Of a stretch of 64,000 bases of DNA, positions 35,167-43,507 are shown in pieces. The stretch lies in contig JAYSGB010000015.1 in NCBI GenBank assembly GCA_041913045.1, forward strand, positions 14,390 to 78,389, in the 5' to 3' direction. Both the position numbers and the translations under genes were made by a program. The DNA is from CAMLOF01 sp041913045. GTDB lineage: Bacteria > Pseudomonadota > Gammaproteobacteria > Burkholderiales > Burkholderiaceae_C. Under the pieces are notes generated by a model. The model was not told where the DNA came from. It saw only the letters and a list, made by a program, of their open reading frames with translations, and ran no database searches. Numbering within the stretch: position 1 is the stretch's first letter; each line of letters opens with the position of its first letter.

Positions 35167-35181
35167 TGGCACAAGTCTTGC
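35167..35181 (+). promoter_or_regulatory. Sigma-54 promoter of the nirBD-nasA operon
   Basis: TGGCACAAGTCTTGC matches the sigma-54 consensus TGGCAC-N5-TTGC exactly, with GG and GC 10 bases apart. The predicted start is about 35193, giving a leader of about 218 bases before nirB. No clear NtrC palindrome is seen between it and the divergent regulator gene. Confidence 0.8.
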
Positions 35182-35193
35182 GTAGTCCAAAGC

Positions 35194-35211
35194 GGGCGTG
35201 ACGAAGCGTCC
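35194..35211 (+). promoter_or_regulatory. Leader hairpin with hexaloop GACGAA, nirB
   Basis: GGGCGT pairs with GCGTCC (two G-U pairs) around the hexaloop GACGAA. It sits at the predicted transcription start, as P1 does in the nrtA leader. The loop has G at position 4 but G instead of A at position 1, so it only partly fits the ANTAR motif. Confidence 0.4.
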
Positions 35212-35240
35212 AGTCTTGACCTCCTCGCGTCAAGGGTTGC

Positions 35241-35258
35241 GCGCACAACGACGTGCGT
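35241..35258 (+). promoter_or_regulatory. ANTAR-like leader hairpin with hexaloop AACGAC, nirB
   Basis: GCGCAC pairs with GTGCGT (five Watson-Crick pairs and one G-U) around the hexaloop AACGAC, with the conserved A1 and G4. The linker from the previous hairpin holds a CTTGAC/GTCAAG hairpin (35215-35234), echoing the linker hairpin in the nrtA leader. Confidence 0.6.
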
Positions 35259-35292
35259 TGCCAAACAAAGGCAGGCCACTGGTCTGCCAGCA

Positions 35293-35311
35293 CCCGGCCG
35301 CCCCGGCCGGG
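35293..35311 (+). other. GC-rich inverted repeat in the nirB leader
   Basis: CCCGGCC and GGCCGGG pair perfectly around GCCCC, 99 bases before the nirB ATG. It is followed by an A-rich stretch and not by a T-run, so it is not a standard terminator. It could be a pause or an antitermination-sensitive structure. The rest of this 342-base gap between genes shows only the promoter and hairpins listed separately. Confidence 0.4.
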
Positions 35312-35410
35312 GAAACACCCTCGTTCCCATCCAGCTCCTGCCCAGCTCGGCGCCTGTACGCGCCTGGCCAGGGACCGGAGCCCCCCAATCCTCAGACTGG
35401 AGTAGCCGCA

Positions 35411-37906
35411 ATGAAAAAAGCAAAACTGGTGATGATCGGCAACGGCATGGCCGGTGTCCGCTCCCTGGAAGAGCTGCTCAAGCTCGCCCCGGATCTCTAC
35501 GACATCACCGTCTTCGGTGCCGAGCCGCACCCCAACTACAACCGCATCCTGCTGTCGCCAGTGCTGGCGGGCGAGCAGACGCTGGAAGAGATCGTCCTCA
35601 ACGACTGGGCCTGGTACCAGGACAACGGCATCACCCTGCACGCCGGCTGGACCGTGACCGAGGTAGACCGCACCCGCCGCATGGTCCACGCCCGCAACGC
35701 CCAGGGTGACACCATGAGCGAGCCCTACGACCGGCTCATTCTGGCGACCGGATCCAACCCCTTCATCCTGCCCATCCCCGGCAAGGATTTGCCCGGCGTG
35801 CTGGCCTACCGCGACATTGCCGACACACAGGCCATGATCGACGCCGCCGCGCAGTACAAGCATGCCGTGGTGATTGGCGGCGGGCTGCTGGGCCTGGAAG
35901 CGGCCAACGGCCTGATGAAGCGCGGCATGAGCGTGACGGTGGTGCATGTGGCCCCCTGGCTCATGGAGCGCCAGCTCGACGATGTGGCGGGCAAGCTGCT
36001 GCAGCAGTCGCTGCAGGAACGTGGCATGAAGTTCCTGATGGGCGCGCAGACCGCCGCGCTGGTGGCGGGCGAGAATGGGGAAAACGGCGGCCGCGTCAGC
36101 AAGGTGCATTTCAAGGACGGCACCGAGGTGCCCGCCGACCTGGTGGTGATGGCTGTAGGCATCCGCCCCAACACCGCGCTGGCAGAAAGCATGCGCCTGC
36201 ACGTCAACCGCGGCATTGTGGTGAGCGACACCATGCAGACCGTGACCGACCCGCGCATCTACGCGGTGGGCGAATGTGCCAGCCACCGCGGCATCGCCTA
36301 CGGGCTGGTGGCCCCGCTGTTCGAGCAGGGCAAGGTGCTGGCCAACCACCTGGCCGAATTCGGCATCGGCCGCTACACAGGTTCGCTCACGTCCACCAAG
36401 CTCAAGGTCACCGGCATCGACCTGTTCAGCGCGGGTGACTTCATGGGCGGCGAAGGCTGCGAGGAAATCCTGCTGAGCGACCCGGTGGGCGGCGTGTACA
36501 AGAAGCTCGTCGTCAAGGACGACCAGCTTGTTGGCGCATGCCTGTACGGCGACACCGTGGACGGCTCCTGGTACTTCAAGCTGCTGCGCGAAGGCCGCAA
36601 GGTCTCGGACATCCGCGACAAGCTGATGTTCGGTGAATCCAACATTGGCGACACCGGCCACGAAGGCCACAACAAGGCCGCCAGCATGCCCGACGAAGCC
36701 GAGGTCTGCGGCTGCAACGGTGTGAACAAGGGCACCATCTGCAAGGCCATCAAGGACAAGGGACTGTTCACACTCGACGAGGTACGCAAGCACACCAAGG
36801 CCAGCGCTTCCTGCGGCTCGTGCACCGGCCTGGTCGAGCAGATCCTGATGTTCACCGCCGGTGGCGACTACAGCTCCACGCCCAAGAAGAAGGCCATGTG
36901 CGGCTGCACCGACCACAGCCACGAGGAAGTGCGCGAGGCCATCCGCACGCCACTGCCCGACGGCTCCAAGCTGCTGACCACCGGTGCGGTGTTCCAGCAC
37001 CTGGGTTGGAAGACACCCAACGGCTGCGCCTCGTGCCGCCCCGCCGTCAACTACTACCTCATCAGTACCTGGCCCAAAGAGGCCAAGGACGACCCCCAAA
37101 GCCGCTTCATCAACGAACGCAGCCACGCCAACATCCAGAAGGACGGCACCTACAGCGTGATCCCGCGCATGTGGGGTGGCGAAACCACGGCCAGCGAACT
37201 GCGCCGCATTGCCGACGTGGTGGACAAGTACCAGATCCCCACCGTCAAGGTGACCGGCGGCCAGCGCATTGACCTGCTGGGTGTGAAGAAGGAAGACCTG
37301 GTGTCCGTGTGGAAAGACCTGGACATGCCCAGCGGCCACGCCTACGCCAAGGCCCTGCGCACCGTGAAGACCTGCGTGGGCAGCGAATGGTGCCGCATGG
37401 GCACGCAGGACTCCACCCAGATGGGCAAGGACCTGGAACGCGCCATGTGGCGCATGTACGCCCCGCACAAGGTGAAGTTCGCCGTCAGCGGCTGCCCGCG
37501 CAACTGCGCCGAGGCTGGCATCAAGGACGTGGGCATCATCGGTGTGGACAGCGGCTGGGAGATGTACATCGCGGGCAACGGCGGCATCAAGACGGAAGTC
37601 GCGCACTTCTTCACCAAGCTAAAAACCGCCGAAGAGGTGCTGGAGTACACGGGCGCCTTCATGCAGCTCTACCGCCTGGAAGGCTGGTACCTGGAGCGCA
37701 CCGTGCACTACGTCAACCGCGTGGGCCTGGACTACGTGAAAAAGAAGATCCTGGACGACCACGAAGGCCGCAAAGCCCTGTGGGCACAGCTGCAAGCTGC
37801 ACTGGAAGGCGAACCCGACCCCTGGTTCGAATTCGCCAAAGCCGAAGTGGACGTGCGCCAGTTCGAACCCGTCAAGACCGTTGTTTCCGAAGGAGCCGTG
37901 GCATGA
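35411..37906 (+). CDS. nirB: Assimilatory nitrite reductase (NADH), large subunit
   Basis: 831 residues from the ATG at 35411, with GGAG 12 bases upstream. In-frame sequence further upstream is the leader. The enzyme reduces nitrite to ammonium with six electrons from NAD(P)H. Domains in order: FAD/NAD-binding oxidoreductase (1-285, IGNGMAG; second Rossmann VVIGGGLLGLEAANG), a BFD-like 2Fe-2S domain (CGCNG at 433 with CGSCTGL), a second BFD-like segment (CGCTD and CASCRP), then the siroheme half with 4Fe-4S ligands C655, C661 (TCVGSEWC) and C695, C699 (GCPRNC). It overlaps nirD by 4 bases. Siroheme would come from the downstream cobA product plus later steps. Confidence 0.96.
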   Translation: MKKAKLVMIGNGMAGVRSLEELLKLAPDLYDITVFGAEPHPNYNRILLSPVLAGEQTLEEIVLNDWAWYQDNGITLHAGWTVTEVDRTRRMVHARNAQGDTMSEPYDRLILATGSNPFILPIPGKDLPGVLAYRDIADTQAMIDAAAQYKHAVVIGGGLLGLEAANGLMKRGMSVTVVHVAPWLMERQLDDVAGKLLQQSLQERGMKFLMGAQTAALVAGENGENGGRVSKVHFKDGTEVPADLVVMAVGIRPNTALAESMRLHVNRGIVVSDTMQTVTDPRIYAVGECASHRGIAYGLVAPLFEQGKVLANHLAEFGIGRYTGSLTSTKLKVTGIDLFSAGDFMGGEGCEEILLSDPVGGVYKKLVVKDDQLVGACLYGDTVDGSWYFKLLREGRKVSDIRDKLMFGESNIGDTGHEGHNKAASMPDEAEVCGCNGVNKGTICKAIKDKGLFTLDEVRKHTKASASCGSCTGLVEQILMFTAGGDYSSTPKKKAMCGCTDHSHEEVREAIRTPLPDGSKLLTTGAVFQHLGWKTPNGCASCRPAVNYYLISTWPKEAKDDPQSRFINERSHANIQKDGTYSVIPRMWGGETTASELRRIADVVDKYQIPTVKVTGGQRIDLLGVKKEDLVSVWKDLDMPSGHAYAKALRTVKTCVGSEWCRMGTQDSTQMGKDLERAMWRMYAPHKVKFAVSGCPRNCAEAGIKDVGIIGVDSGWEMYIAGNGGIKTEVAHFFTKLKTAEEVLEYTGAFMQLYRLEGWYLERTVHYVNRVGLDYVKKKILDDHEGRKALWAQLQAALEGEPDPWFEFAKAEVDVRQFEPVKTVVSEGAVA

Positions 37907-38301
37907 GCGCCCCCCAACCCGAATGGACCCTGATCTGCCGCGTGGAAGACATCCCCGTGCTGGGCTCTCGCCGCGTGGCGCGTGCCCAGGGGCTGGATGT
38001 CGCCATCTTTCGCAACACCGAGGACGAGGTGTTCGCCCTGCTCGACCGCTGCCCCCACAAAGGCGGGCCGCTGAGCCAGGGCATCGTCTTCGGGCGCAGC
38101 GTGGCCTGCCCACTGCACAACTGGACCATCGGCCTGTGCGACGGTCAAGCCGCCGCACCAGACGAAGGTTGCACGCCCCGCTTCAACGTCAAGGTGGAAG
38201 CAGGCGAAGTGTGGCTGGACGCCCGTGAACTCGCCACCCAAGCCACCGACCTGGCCCGCCCCATCGCAGGCCCGGCGCGGCGCTGTGCCCAAACGGCCTG
38301 A
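37903..38301 (+). CDS. nirD: Nitrite reductase (NADH), small subunit, Rieske type
   Basis: 132 residues, ATG overlapping the nirB stop. It is a NirD-type Rieske fold with both ligand motifs present: CPHKGGPLS (about residue 48) and CPLHNWTIGL (about residue 69). E. coli NirD lacks these ligands, so this subunit may hold a 2Fe-2S cluster as in larger assimilatory enzymes. The C-terminal 20 residues are a divergent tail. It pairs with NirB. Confidence 0.94.
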   Translation: MSAPQPEWTLICRVEDIPVLGSRRVARAQGLDVAIFRNTEDEVFALLDRCPHKGGPLSQGIVFGRSVACPLHNWTIGLCDGQAAAPDEGCTPRFNVKVEAGEVWLDARELATQATDLARPIAGPARRCAQTA

Positions 38302-38346
38302 ACGCCCTGCCAGACAGTACATCGCCCCCGCAGAGGAGACATCCAC

Positions 38347-41232
38347 GTGAGTGCCGAACCGATCGCCCTGGCCAAGGAGACCCGCTCCACCTGCCCCTAC
38401 TGCGGTGTGGGCTGCGGCGTGATCATCGAGTCCGTAGGCGAGCGCGTCACCCACGTACGGGGCGACCCGCAGCACCCGGCCAACTTCGGGCGGCTGTGCA
38501 CCAAGGGCTCCACTCTGCACCTCACGGCAGACCCCGCCATTGCACGCCAGGTGCGACTGACCCAGCCCATGCTGCGTACCCAGCGCGGTGCGCCCCCCCA
38601 GCCCCTGCCCTGGAACGCTGCGCTTGACCTGGCTGCTGACCGCCTGGCGGCCATCGTGCGCCAGCATGGCCCTGATGCGCTGGGTTTCTACATCAGCGGC
38701 CAATTGCTCACCGAGGACTACTACGTCTTCAACAAACTCGCCAAAGGGTTGCTGGGCACCAACAACATCGACACCAACTCGCGCCTGTGCATGAGCAGCG
38801 CCGTGGCGGGCTACAAAATCACCCTGGGCGCCGACGCCCCACCCGCCTGCTACGACGACGTCAACCACGCCGACTGTCTCTTCATCGTCGGCAGCAACGC
38901 CGCCTGGGCCCACCCGGTGCTGTTCCGCCGCATCGAAGACGCCAAGGCACAGCGCCCAGGCATGAAGGTCATCGTGGCCGACCCCCGCCGCACCGACACC
39001 GCCAGCCTGGCCGACCTGTACCTGCCGCTGCAGCCGGGCACCGACGTCATGCTCTTTCACGGCCTGCTGCACATCATGCTGGCCGAGGGTTGGATCGACA
39101 CCGGCTACATCGACCGCCACACCAGTGGCTTCACCACCCTGCGCGAGCTGGTCCAGGGCTACACACCCGACGCCGTGGCCCAGATCTGCGGCGTGCCCGT
39201 GGCCGACCTGTTCACCGCCGCCCGCTGGTTCGCGGGTGTGCCAGACGATGCCAGCCAGGTGTCTGCCAGCACGCGCCTTCGCACGCTGAGCCTCTATTGC
39301 CAAGGCCTCAACCAATCCACCAGCGGCACCGCCAAGAACGCCAGCCTCATCAACCTGCACCTGGCCTGTGGGCAGATTGGCCTGCCCGGCGCAGGGCCCT
39401 TCTCCCTCACCGGCCAGCCCAATGCCATGGGTGGGCGCGAGGTGGGTGGCCTGGCCAACCTGCTGTCGGCCCACCGCGACTTGGCCAACCCGGCGCACCG
39501 TGCCGAAGTGGCCGCCCTTTGGGGCGTGCCGGACGTGCCTGCCACCCCCGGCAAAACAGCCGTGGACATGTTCCAGGCCGCCGCCGACGGCGAAATCAAA
39601 GCCCTGTGGATTGCCTGCACCAATCCGGCCCAGTCACTGCCCGACCAGGCCACCGTGCGCCGCGCACTGGAACGCGCCGAATTCGTGGTGGTGCAGGAAG
39701 CCTACGCCAGCGCCGCCACCTGCGACTGGGCCGACCTGCTGCTGCCCGCCACCACCTGGGGCGAAAAAGAAGGTACCGTCACCAACAGCGAGCGGCGCAT
39801 CACCCGCGTGCGCACCGCCGTGCCGCCGCCAGCCACATCTGCAGACGGCCCACGCCACGACTGGCAGATCGCCGTGGATCTGGCACACAGGCTGGAGGAG
39901 CGCCTGCCCCGGCGTACCACCGACACGCTCTTTCCCTACGAAACGCCCGAGCAGATCTGGAACGAACACCGCGAGAGCACACGCGGCCGCGACCTGGACA
40001 TCACCGGCCTGAGCTACGCCCAGCTGGACGCCGCGCCACAACAATGGCCCCAGCCTGAAGGCCAGGCCAGCGGCACCGAACGCCTCTACGCCGATGGCAT
40101 GTTCCCCACCGCCGATGGCCGCGCCCGCTTTACGGCACTGCCCTACGAACCCGTTGCCGAGGAACGCGAGTCGCGCTACCCCTACGCCCTGACCACCGGG
40201 CGCCTGCGCGACCAGTGGCATGGTATGACCCGCACCGGCACCCTGGGCAAGCTGTTCGGCCACGTGGCCGAGCCCGAAGTCCAGATGCACCCCCAGGACA
40301 TGGCCGACGCAGGCATCGAGACAGGCGACCTGGTACGCGTCACCAGCAAGCGCGGCCAATTGGTGCTGCCCGCCAGTGCATCGCACGAACTGGCACGCCG
40401 CCAGTGCTTCATCGGCATGCACTGGGGCAGCGAGTACCTGGGTGGCCGTGGGCTGGACGGCCAGCGCATGTCCGGCGTCAACGGCCTCACCACATCGGCC
40501 TATTGCCCCACGTCCAAGCAGCCGGAACTCAAGCACGCGGCGGTACGCATTGAAAAAACCACCCTGCCCTGGACGCTGCAGGCCATGGCCTGGCTGCCTG
40601 CAGAAAAAGCGTTGGAAGTGCAACAGTCGCTGCGCCCGCTCTTGAATTCCTTCGACTACGCTGCCTGCGTGCCTTTTGCGGCGGCAGGCGGGTCCGCGAC
40701 CGCTGGCCTGCCTGCCCTGTGCGGCATATGGTTCCAGGCCGCCTGTGCTCAAGCCCCTGACGACCAGGGCGACTGGCTCCACACCCTGGTGCGGGCGTTG
40801 GAACTGGACACCGTGGACACGCTGCGCTACGCCGACCCGCTGCGCCACCAACACCGCCGCGTGCGTGTGGGCGGCACCGAAACATCCCGGGTACAGGCCT
40901 TCCTGCTGGCGGGCGACAGCCGCAGCAGCACCTGGTTGTCAACCCTGCTGCGCGACACCCTGCCCACACCAGTCACCGGGCTCGCCCTGCTGCAGGCTCG
41001 CGACACAGCGCCTGGCGGGGCCCCCGCAGAACGCAGCCAACCAGTGTGCAACTGCCTGGGTGTCACCGCGCAGGCCATCCGCCAAGCCTTGCCAGAGATC
41101 GACGGAGAACCTGCCACACGCCTGGCCACCTTGCAGTCCCGCCTGGGTTGCGGCACACAATGCGGCTCGTGCGTCCCCGAACTCAAGCGCCTCGTTCAGC
41201 AAAATCCTGTCGCTGTTCGTATCAGCACATAA
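38347..41232 (+). CDS. nasA: Assimilatory nitrate reductase, catalytic subunit
   Basis: 961 residues from a GTG at 38347, with GAGGAG 15 to 10 bases upstream. It reduces nitrate to nitrite in the cytoplasm using Mo-bis-MGD. The 4Fe-4S motif CPYCGVGC (C16, C19, C23) with C51 is at the N-terminus. The likely molybdenum ligand is C148 in NSRLCMSSAVAGY. The MGD-binding C-terminal barrel holds TTGRLRDQWHGMTRTGTLGK and SEYLGGRGLDGQRMSGVNG. The last 65 residues form a BFD-like 2Fe-2S domain (VCNCLGV and CGTQCGSC), as in Klebsiella NasA. No separate NasC-type reductase gene is in the cluster. No signal peptide is seen. A run of about 120 residues before the BFD domain is less conserved. Confidence 0.95.
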   Translation: MSAEPIALAKETRSTCPYCGVGCGVIIESVGERVTHVRGDPQHPANFGRLCTKGSTLHLTADPAIARQVRLTQPMLRTQRGAPPQPLPWNAALDLAADRLAAIVRQHGPDALGFYISGQLLTEDYYVFNKLAKGLLGTNNIDTNSRLCMSSAVAGYKITLGADAPPACYDDVNHADCLFIVGSNAAWAHPVLFRRIEDAKAQRPGMKVIVADPRRTDTASLADLYLPLQPGTDVMLFHGLLHIMLAEGWIDTGYIDRHTSGFTTLRELVQGYTPDAVAQICGVPVADLFTAARWFAGVPDDASQVSASTRLRTLSLYCQGLNQSTSGTAKNASLINLHLACGQIGLPGAGPFSLTGQPNAMGGREVGGLANLLSAHRDLANPAHRAEVAALWGVPDVPATPGKTAVDMFQAAADGEIKALWIACTNPAQSLPDQATVRRALERAEFVVVQEAYASAATCDWADLLLPATTWGEKEGTVTNSERRITRVRTAVPPPATSADGPRHDWQIAVDLAHRLEERLPRRTTDTLFPYETPEQIWNEHRESTRGRDLDITGLSYAQLDAAPQQWPQPEGQASGTERLYADGMFPTADGRARFTALPYEPVAEERESRYPYALTTGRLRDQWHGMTRTGTLGKLFGHVAEPEVQMHPQDMADAGIETGDLVRVTSKRGQLVLPASASHELARRQCFIGMHWGSEYLGGRGLDGQRMSGVNGLTTSAYCPTSKQPELKHAAVRIEKTTLPWTLQAMAWLPAEKALEVQQSLRPLLNSFDYAACVPFAAAGGSATAGLPALCGIWFQAACAQAPDDQGDWLHTLVRALELDTVDTLRYADPLRHQHRRVRVGGTETSRVQAFLLAGDSRSSTWLSTLLRDTLPTPVTGLALLQARDTAPGGAPAERSQPVCNCLGVTAQAIRQALPEIDGEPATRLATLQSRLGCGTQCGSCVPELKRLVQQNPVAVRIST

Positions 41233-41266
41233 CCCGTTTTCATATAAGAACGCCGAAAATCCCGCC

Positions 41267-42205
41267 ATGGGCATTTCTCACTACATCAAGGAAATCGGTC
41301 GCGGCAAGGACGGCGCCCGCGCGCTGTCGCGCGAGTCGGCGAGCGATCTCCTTGGCCAGGTGCTCGAAGGCCAGGTAAGCGACCTGGAAGTGGGGGCGTT
41401 CTGCATCGCCATGCGCGTGAAGGGTGAAACACCCGAAGAAATGGCCGGATTCCTGGACGCCGTACACGCGCGGCTAGCTGCCCGCGCCACGGGCGCCACG
41501 CCCACCGTCGTTCTGCCTTGCTACAACGGCGCACGAAAGCTGCCTGCGCTCACCACCCTGCTGGCCCTGTTGCTGGCCCGCCAGGGGCTGCGCGTGCTTA
41601 TTCACGGCCAGCAGGTTGACCCTGGGCGCGTCACAACGAGCGAGGTGCTCAGCACCCTGGCGCAGCAAGGCGCCATCCCAAACCCGTTTCTTTCGTCCCT
41701 CGCAGATCTGCCAGACCAGGCAGGTGTCTGGTTCCTGCCGACGGCAGGTCTGCTTCCCGCTTTGCAAAAGCTGCTCGATGTCCGCCGTGTCGTCGGCTTG
41801 CGCAACAGTGCGCACAGCCTCGTCAAGCTGCTCAACCCCTGCACCGGTCCCAGCCTGCTCGTCAGCAGCTACACCCACCCCGAATACCTGCACAGCATGA
41901 GCGCAGTGCTTCGCCTGACCGGCACCCATGCGCTGCTGCTGCGCGGTACGGAGGGTGAACCGGTGGCCGACCCACGCCGCACGCCACAGCTGGACCTGTT
42001 CAGCGAGGGCGAATGCCGGACCGTAGAACCCCAGCAAGCGGGCTCTCTCGCTTCGCTGCCAGAGCTGCCGCCCGGCCAGGACCGCGAGGCCACCGCACGC
42101 TACATCGCGCGGGTTCTGCGCGGTGAGCAGGCCTTGCCCACGCCGATTGCAACGCAGGCCCGCCACATTGAGAAAGCTCTTGCCGAGCTGTCCCTGCCCG
42201 CCTGA
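41267..42205 (+). CDS. ybiB: YbiB / TrpD2-like DNA-binding protein
   Basis: 312 residues from the ATG at 41267. It resembles anthranilate phosphoribosyltransferase in fold: an N-terminal helical domain (ALSRESASDLLGQVLEGQVS, EVGAFCIAMRVKGETPEEMA) and a glycosyltransferase-like domain (TVVLPCYNGARKLPALTTLL; LLNPCTGPSLLVSSYTHPEY). It belongs to the TrpD2/YbiB group; the E. coli member binds nucleic acid and lacks anthranilate transferase activity. It lies 34 bases after nasA and 37 before cobA on one strand, so it is probably part of the nirBD-nasA transcript. Its role in nitrate assimilation is unknown. Confidence 0.85.
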   Translation: MGISHYIKEIGRGKDGARALSRESASDLLGQVLEGQVSDLEVGAFCIAMRVKGETPEEMAGFLDAVHARLAARATGATPTVVLPCYNGARKLPALTTLLALLLARQGLRVLIHGQQVDPGRVTTSEVLSTLAQQGAIPNPFLSSLADLPDQAGVWFLPTAGLLPALQKLLDVRRVVGLRNSAHSLVKLLNPCTGPSLLVSSYTHPEYLHSMSAVLRLTGTHALLLRGTEGEPVADPRRTPQLDLFSEGECRTVEPQQAGSLASLPELPPGQDREATARYIARVLRGEQALPTPIATQARHIEKALAELSLPA

Positions 42206-42242
42206 TCCTCGCCCCGATCACACAAGCCTACCGGAGCCCACC

Positions 42243-43034
42243 ATGTCCCAGACATCCCAACCCCAGCGCCCCACCGTCACGCTCGTGGGCGCCGGCCCCG
42301 GCGATCCGGAACTGCTCACCCTCAAGGCGGTCAAGGCCATTGCCTCGGCCACCGTGCTGCTGGTGGACGATCTCGTCAACGACGAGGTACTCACCCACGC
42401 ACGGCCCGATGCCCGCATCGTGCACGTGGGCAAGCGCGGCGGCTGCAAATCCACGCCGCAGGCATTCATCGAACGTTTGATGATCCAGGCGGCCCTGGCA
42501 GGCGAGACGGTGGTGCGACTCAAGGGCGGCGACCCCTTCATCTTTGGACGGGGCGGCGAGGAAGTGGAACACCTGGAAGCCGAAGGCATACAGGTCCGCG
42601 TGGTCAACGGCATCACCTCTGGCCTTGCCGCCGTGACTTCCCTGAACGTGCCACTCACTCACCGTGAACACGCGCACGGCGTGGTCTTCGTCACAGGGCA
42701 CGCCAAGCCAGGCGACAGCGGCACCGACTGGGCCGCACTGGCGCGCTGCGCGCACCAAGCCCGGCTGACGCTCGTCATCTACATGGGTGTGTCCAGCGCC
42801 GAGCAGATCGAATCGGGCCTGCTGGAAGGGTTGCCTGCCCACACGCCACTGGCCATCGTGCAGCGTGCCACCTTGCCTCAACAGCGCCACGCAGTCACCA
42901 CCCTGGGCCAATTGCAGCAAACCCTGCACGAGCAACAGCTTGGAAGCCCTTCAGTGATCATCGTGGGTGATGTACTGCGCGGGCTGGCCCAAATGCAAGC
43001 CACGTCCGAAACGACCAACCTTCAAGCGGCCTGA
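42243..43034 (+). CDS. cobA: Uroporphyrinogen-III C-methyltransferase
   Basis: 263 residues from the ATG at 42243. It methylates uroporphyrinogen III at C2 and C7 to precorrin-2, the first step to siroheme. SUMT signatures are complete: VTLVGAGPGDPELLTLKAVK (residues 12-31), VVRLKGGDPFIFGRGGEE (about 94-111) and HGVVFVTGHAKPG. It lacks the N-terminal CysG dehydrogenase/chelatase part, so those steps need another gene. As last gene of the nirBD-nasA operon it ties siroheme supply to nitrite reductase demand. A perfect hairpin terminator follows. Confidence 0.95.
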   Translation: MSQTSQPQRPTVTLVGAGPGDPELLTLKAVKAIASATVLLVDDLVNDEVLTHARPDARIVHVGKRGGCKSTPQAFIERLMIQAALAGETVVRLKGGDPFIFGRGGEEVEHLEAEGIQVRVVNGITSGLAAVTSLNVPLTHREHAHGVVFVTGHAKPGDSGTDWAALARCAHQARLTLVIYMGVSSAEQIESGLLEGLPAHTPLAIVQRATLPQQRHAVTTLGQLQQTLHEQQLGSPSVIIVGDVLRGLAQMQATSETTNLQAA

Positions 43035-43101
43035 AGGCACCAACCCGTCGCTGGGAAATGATGGCTCCCCCTCCCGGGAGGGCCAATGAGGCGCAGAAAG
43101 C

Positions 43102-43129
43102 AAAAAAGGAAGCCGAAGCTTCCTTTTTT
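43102..43129. terminator. Bidirectional rho-independent terminator
   Basis: AAAAAAGGAAGC and GCTTCCTTTTTT form a perfect 12-bp stem with loop CGAA. It terminates the nirB-cobA transcript (+) and the tRNA-Gly-Cys-Gly transcript (-). Confidence 0.92.
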
Positions 43130-43137
43130 GACGGTGT

Positions 43138-43213
43138 TGGAGCGGGATAAGAGGCTCGAACTCTCGACCTATACCTTGGCAAGGTATCGCTCTACCAACT
43201 GAGCTAATCCCGC
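43138..43213 (-). tRNA. tRNA-Gly (anticodon GCC), distal copy
   Basis: 76 bases with encoded CCA on the reverse strand. Acceptor GCGGGAT/ATCCCGC, D arm TAGCTCAGTTGGTAGAGC, anticodon loop CTTGCCAAG, T arm GAGAGTTCGAGCCTC. The sequence is identical to the proximal tRNA-Gly copy at 43384-43459. Confidence 0.97.
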
Positions 43214-43241
43214 ATAGACCTGCTTGCGCAGACCTTTAACC

Positions 43242-43315
43242 TGGAGGCGCGGGCCGGAGTCGAACCGACCTACACGGATTTGCAATCCGGTGCATAACCG
43301 CTTTGCTACCGCGCC
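43242..43315 (-). tRNA. tRNA-Cys (anticodon GCA)
   Basis: 74 bases with encoded CCA on the reverse strand. Acceptor GGCGCGG/CCGCGCC, anticodon loop ATTGCAAAT, T arm GGTCGGTTCGACTCCGGCC. It lies between the two tRNA-Gly copies on the same strand. Confidence 0.96.
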
Positions 43316-43350
43316 TTGTCTGTTGCACTCCGGCTTTCCGTGCCGGATAA

Positions 43351-43376
43351 AAAAAGGAAGCCGGGGCTTCCTTTTT
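43351..43376 (-). terminator. Hairpin between tRNA-Gly (proximal) and tRNA-Cys
   Basis: AAAAAGGAAGCC and GGCTTCCTTTTT are perfect complements with only GG between them. The arms share the core GGAAGC/GCTTCC with the terminator at 43102-43129. It may act as a partial terminator or a processing site inside the tRNA cluster. Confidence 0.75.
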
Positions 43377-43383
43377 CGGAAAA

Positions 43384-43459
43384 TGGAGCGGGATAAGAGG
43401 CTCGAACTCTCGACCTATACCTTGGCAAGGTATCGCTCTACCAACTGAGCTAATCCCGC
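43384..43459 (-). tRNA. tRNA-Gly (anticodon GCC), proximal copy
   Basis: 76 bases with encoded CCA on the reverse strand, identical to the copy at 43138-43213. It is the first tRNA of the cluster after the promoter at 43508-43537. Confidence 0.97.
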
Positions 43460-43507
43460 ATTTTTCAGTCTTTTCAAACATTGCTGTTTGCGTCGTCTGA
43501 AGCCATT

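Noticed and set aside
35260..35290. ACTGGT as the loop of a further nirB leader hairpin
   Set aside because: It has A1 and G4, but the closing bases are C and C, so no hexaloop stem forms.
35198..35410. In-frame extension of nirB upstream of the ATG at 35411
   Set aside because: It would translate the leader hairpins; the ATG at 35411 has a ribosome site and begins the family sequence MKKAKLVMIGNGMAG.
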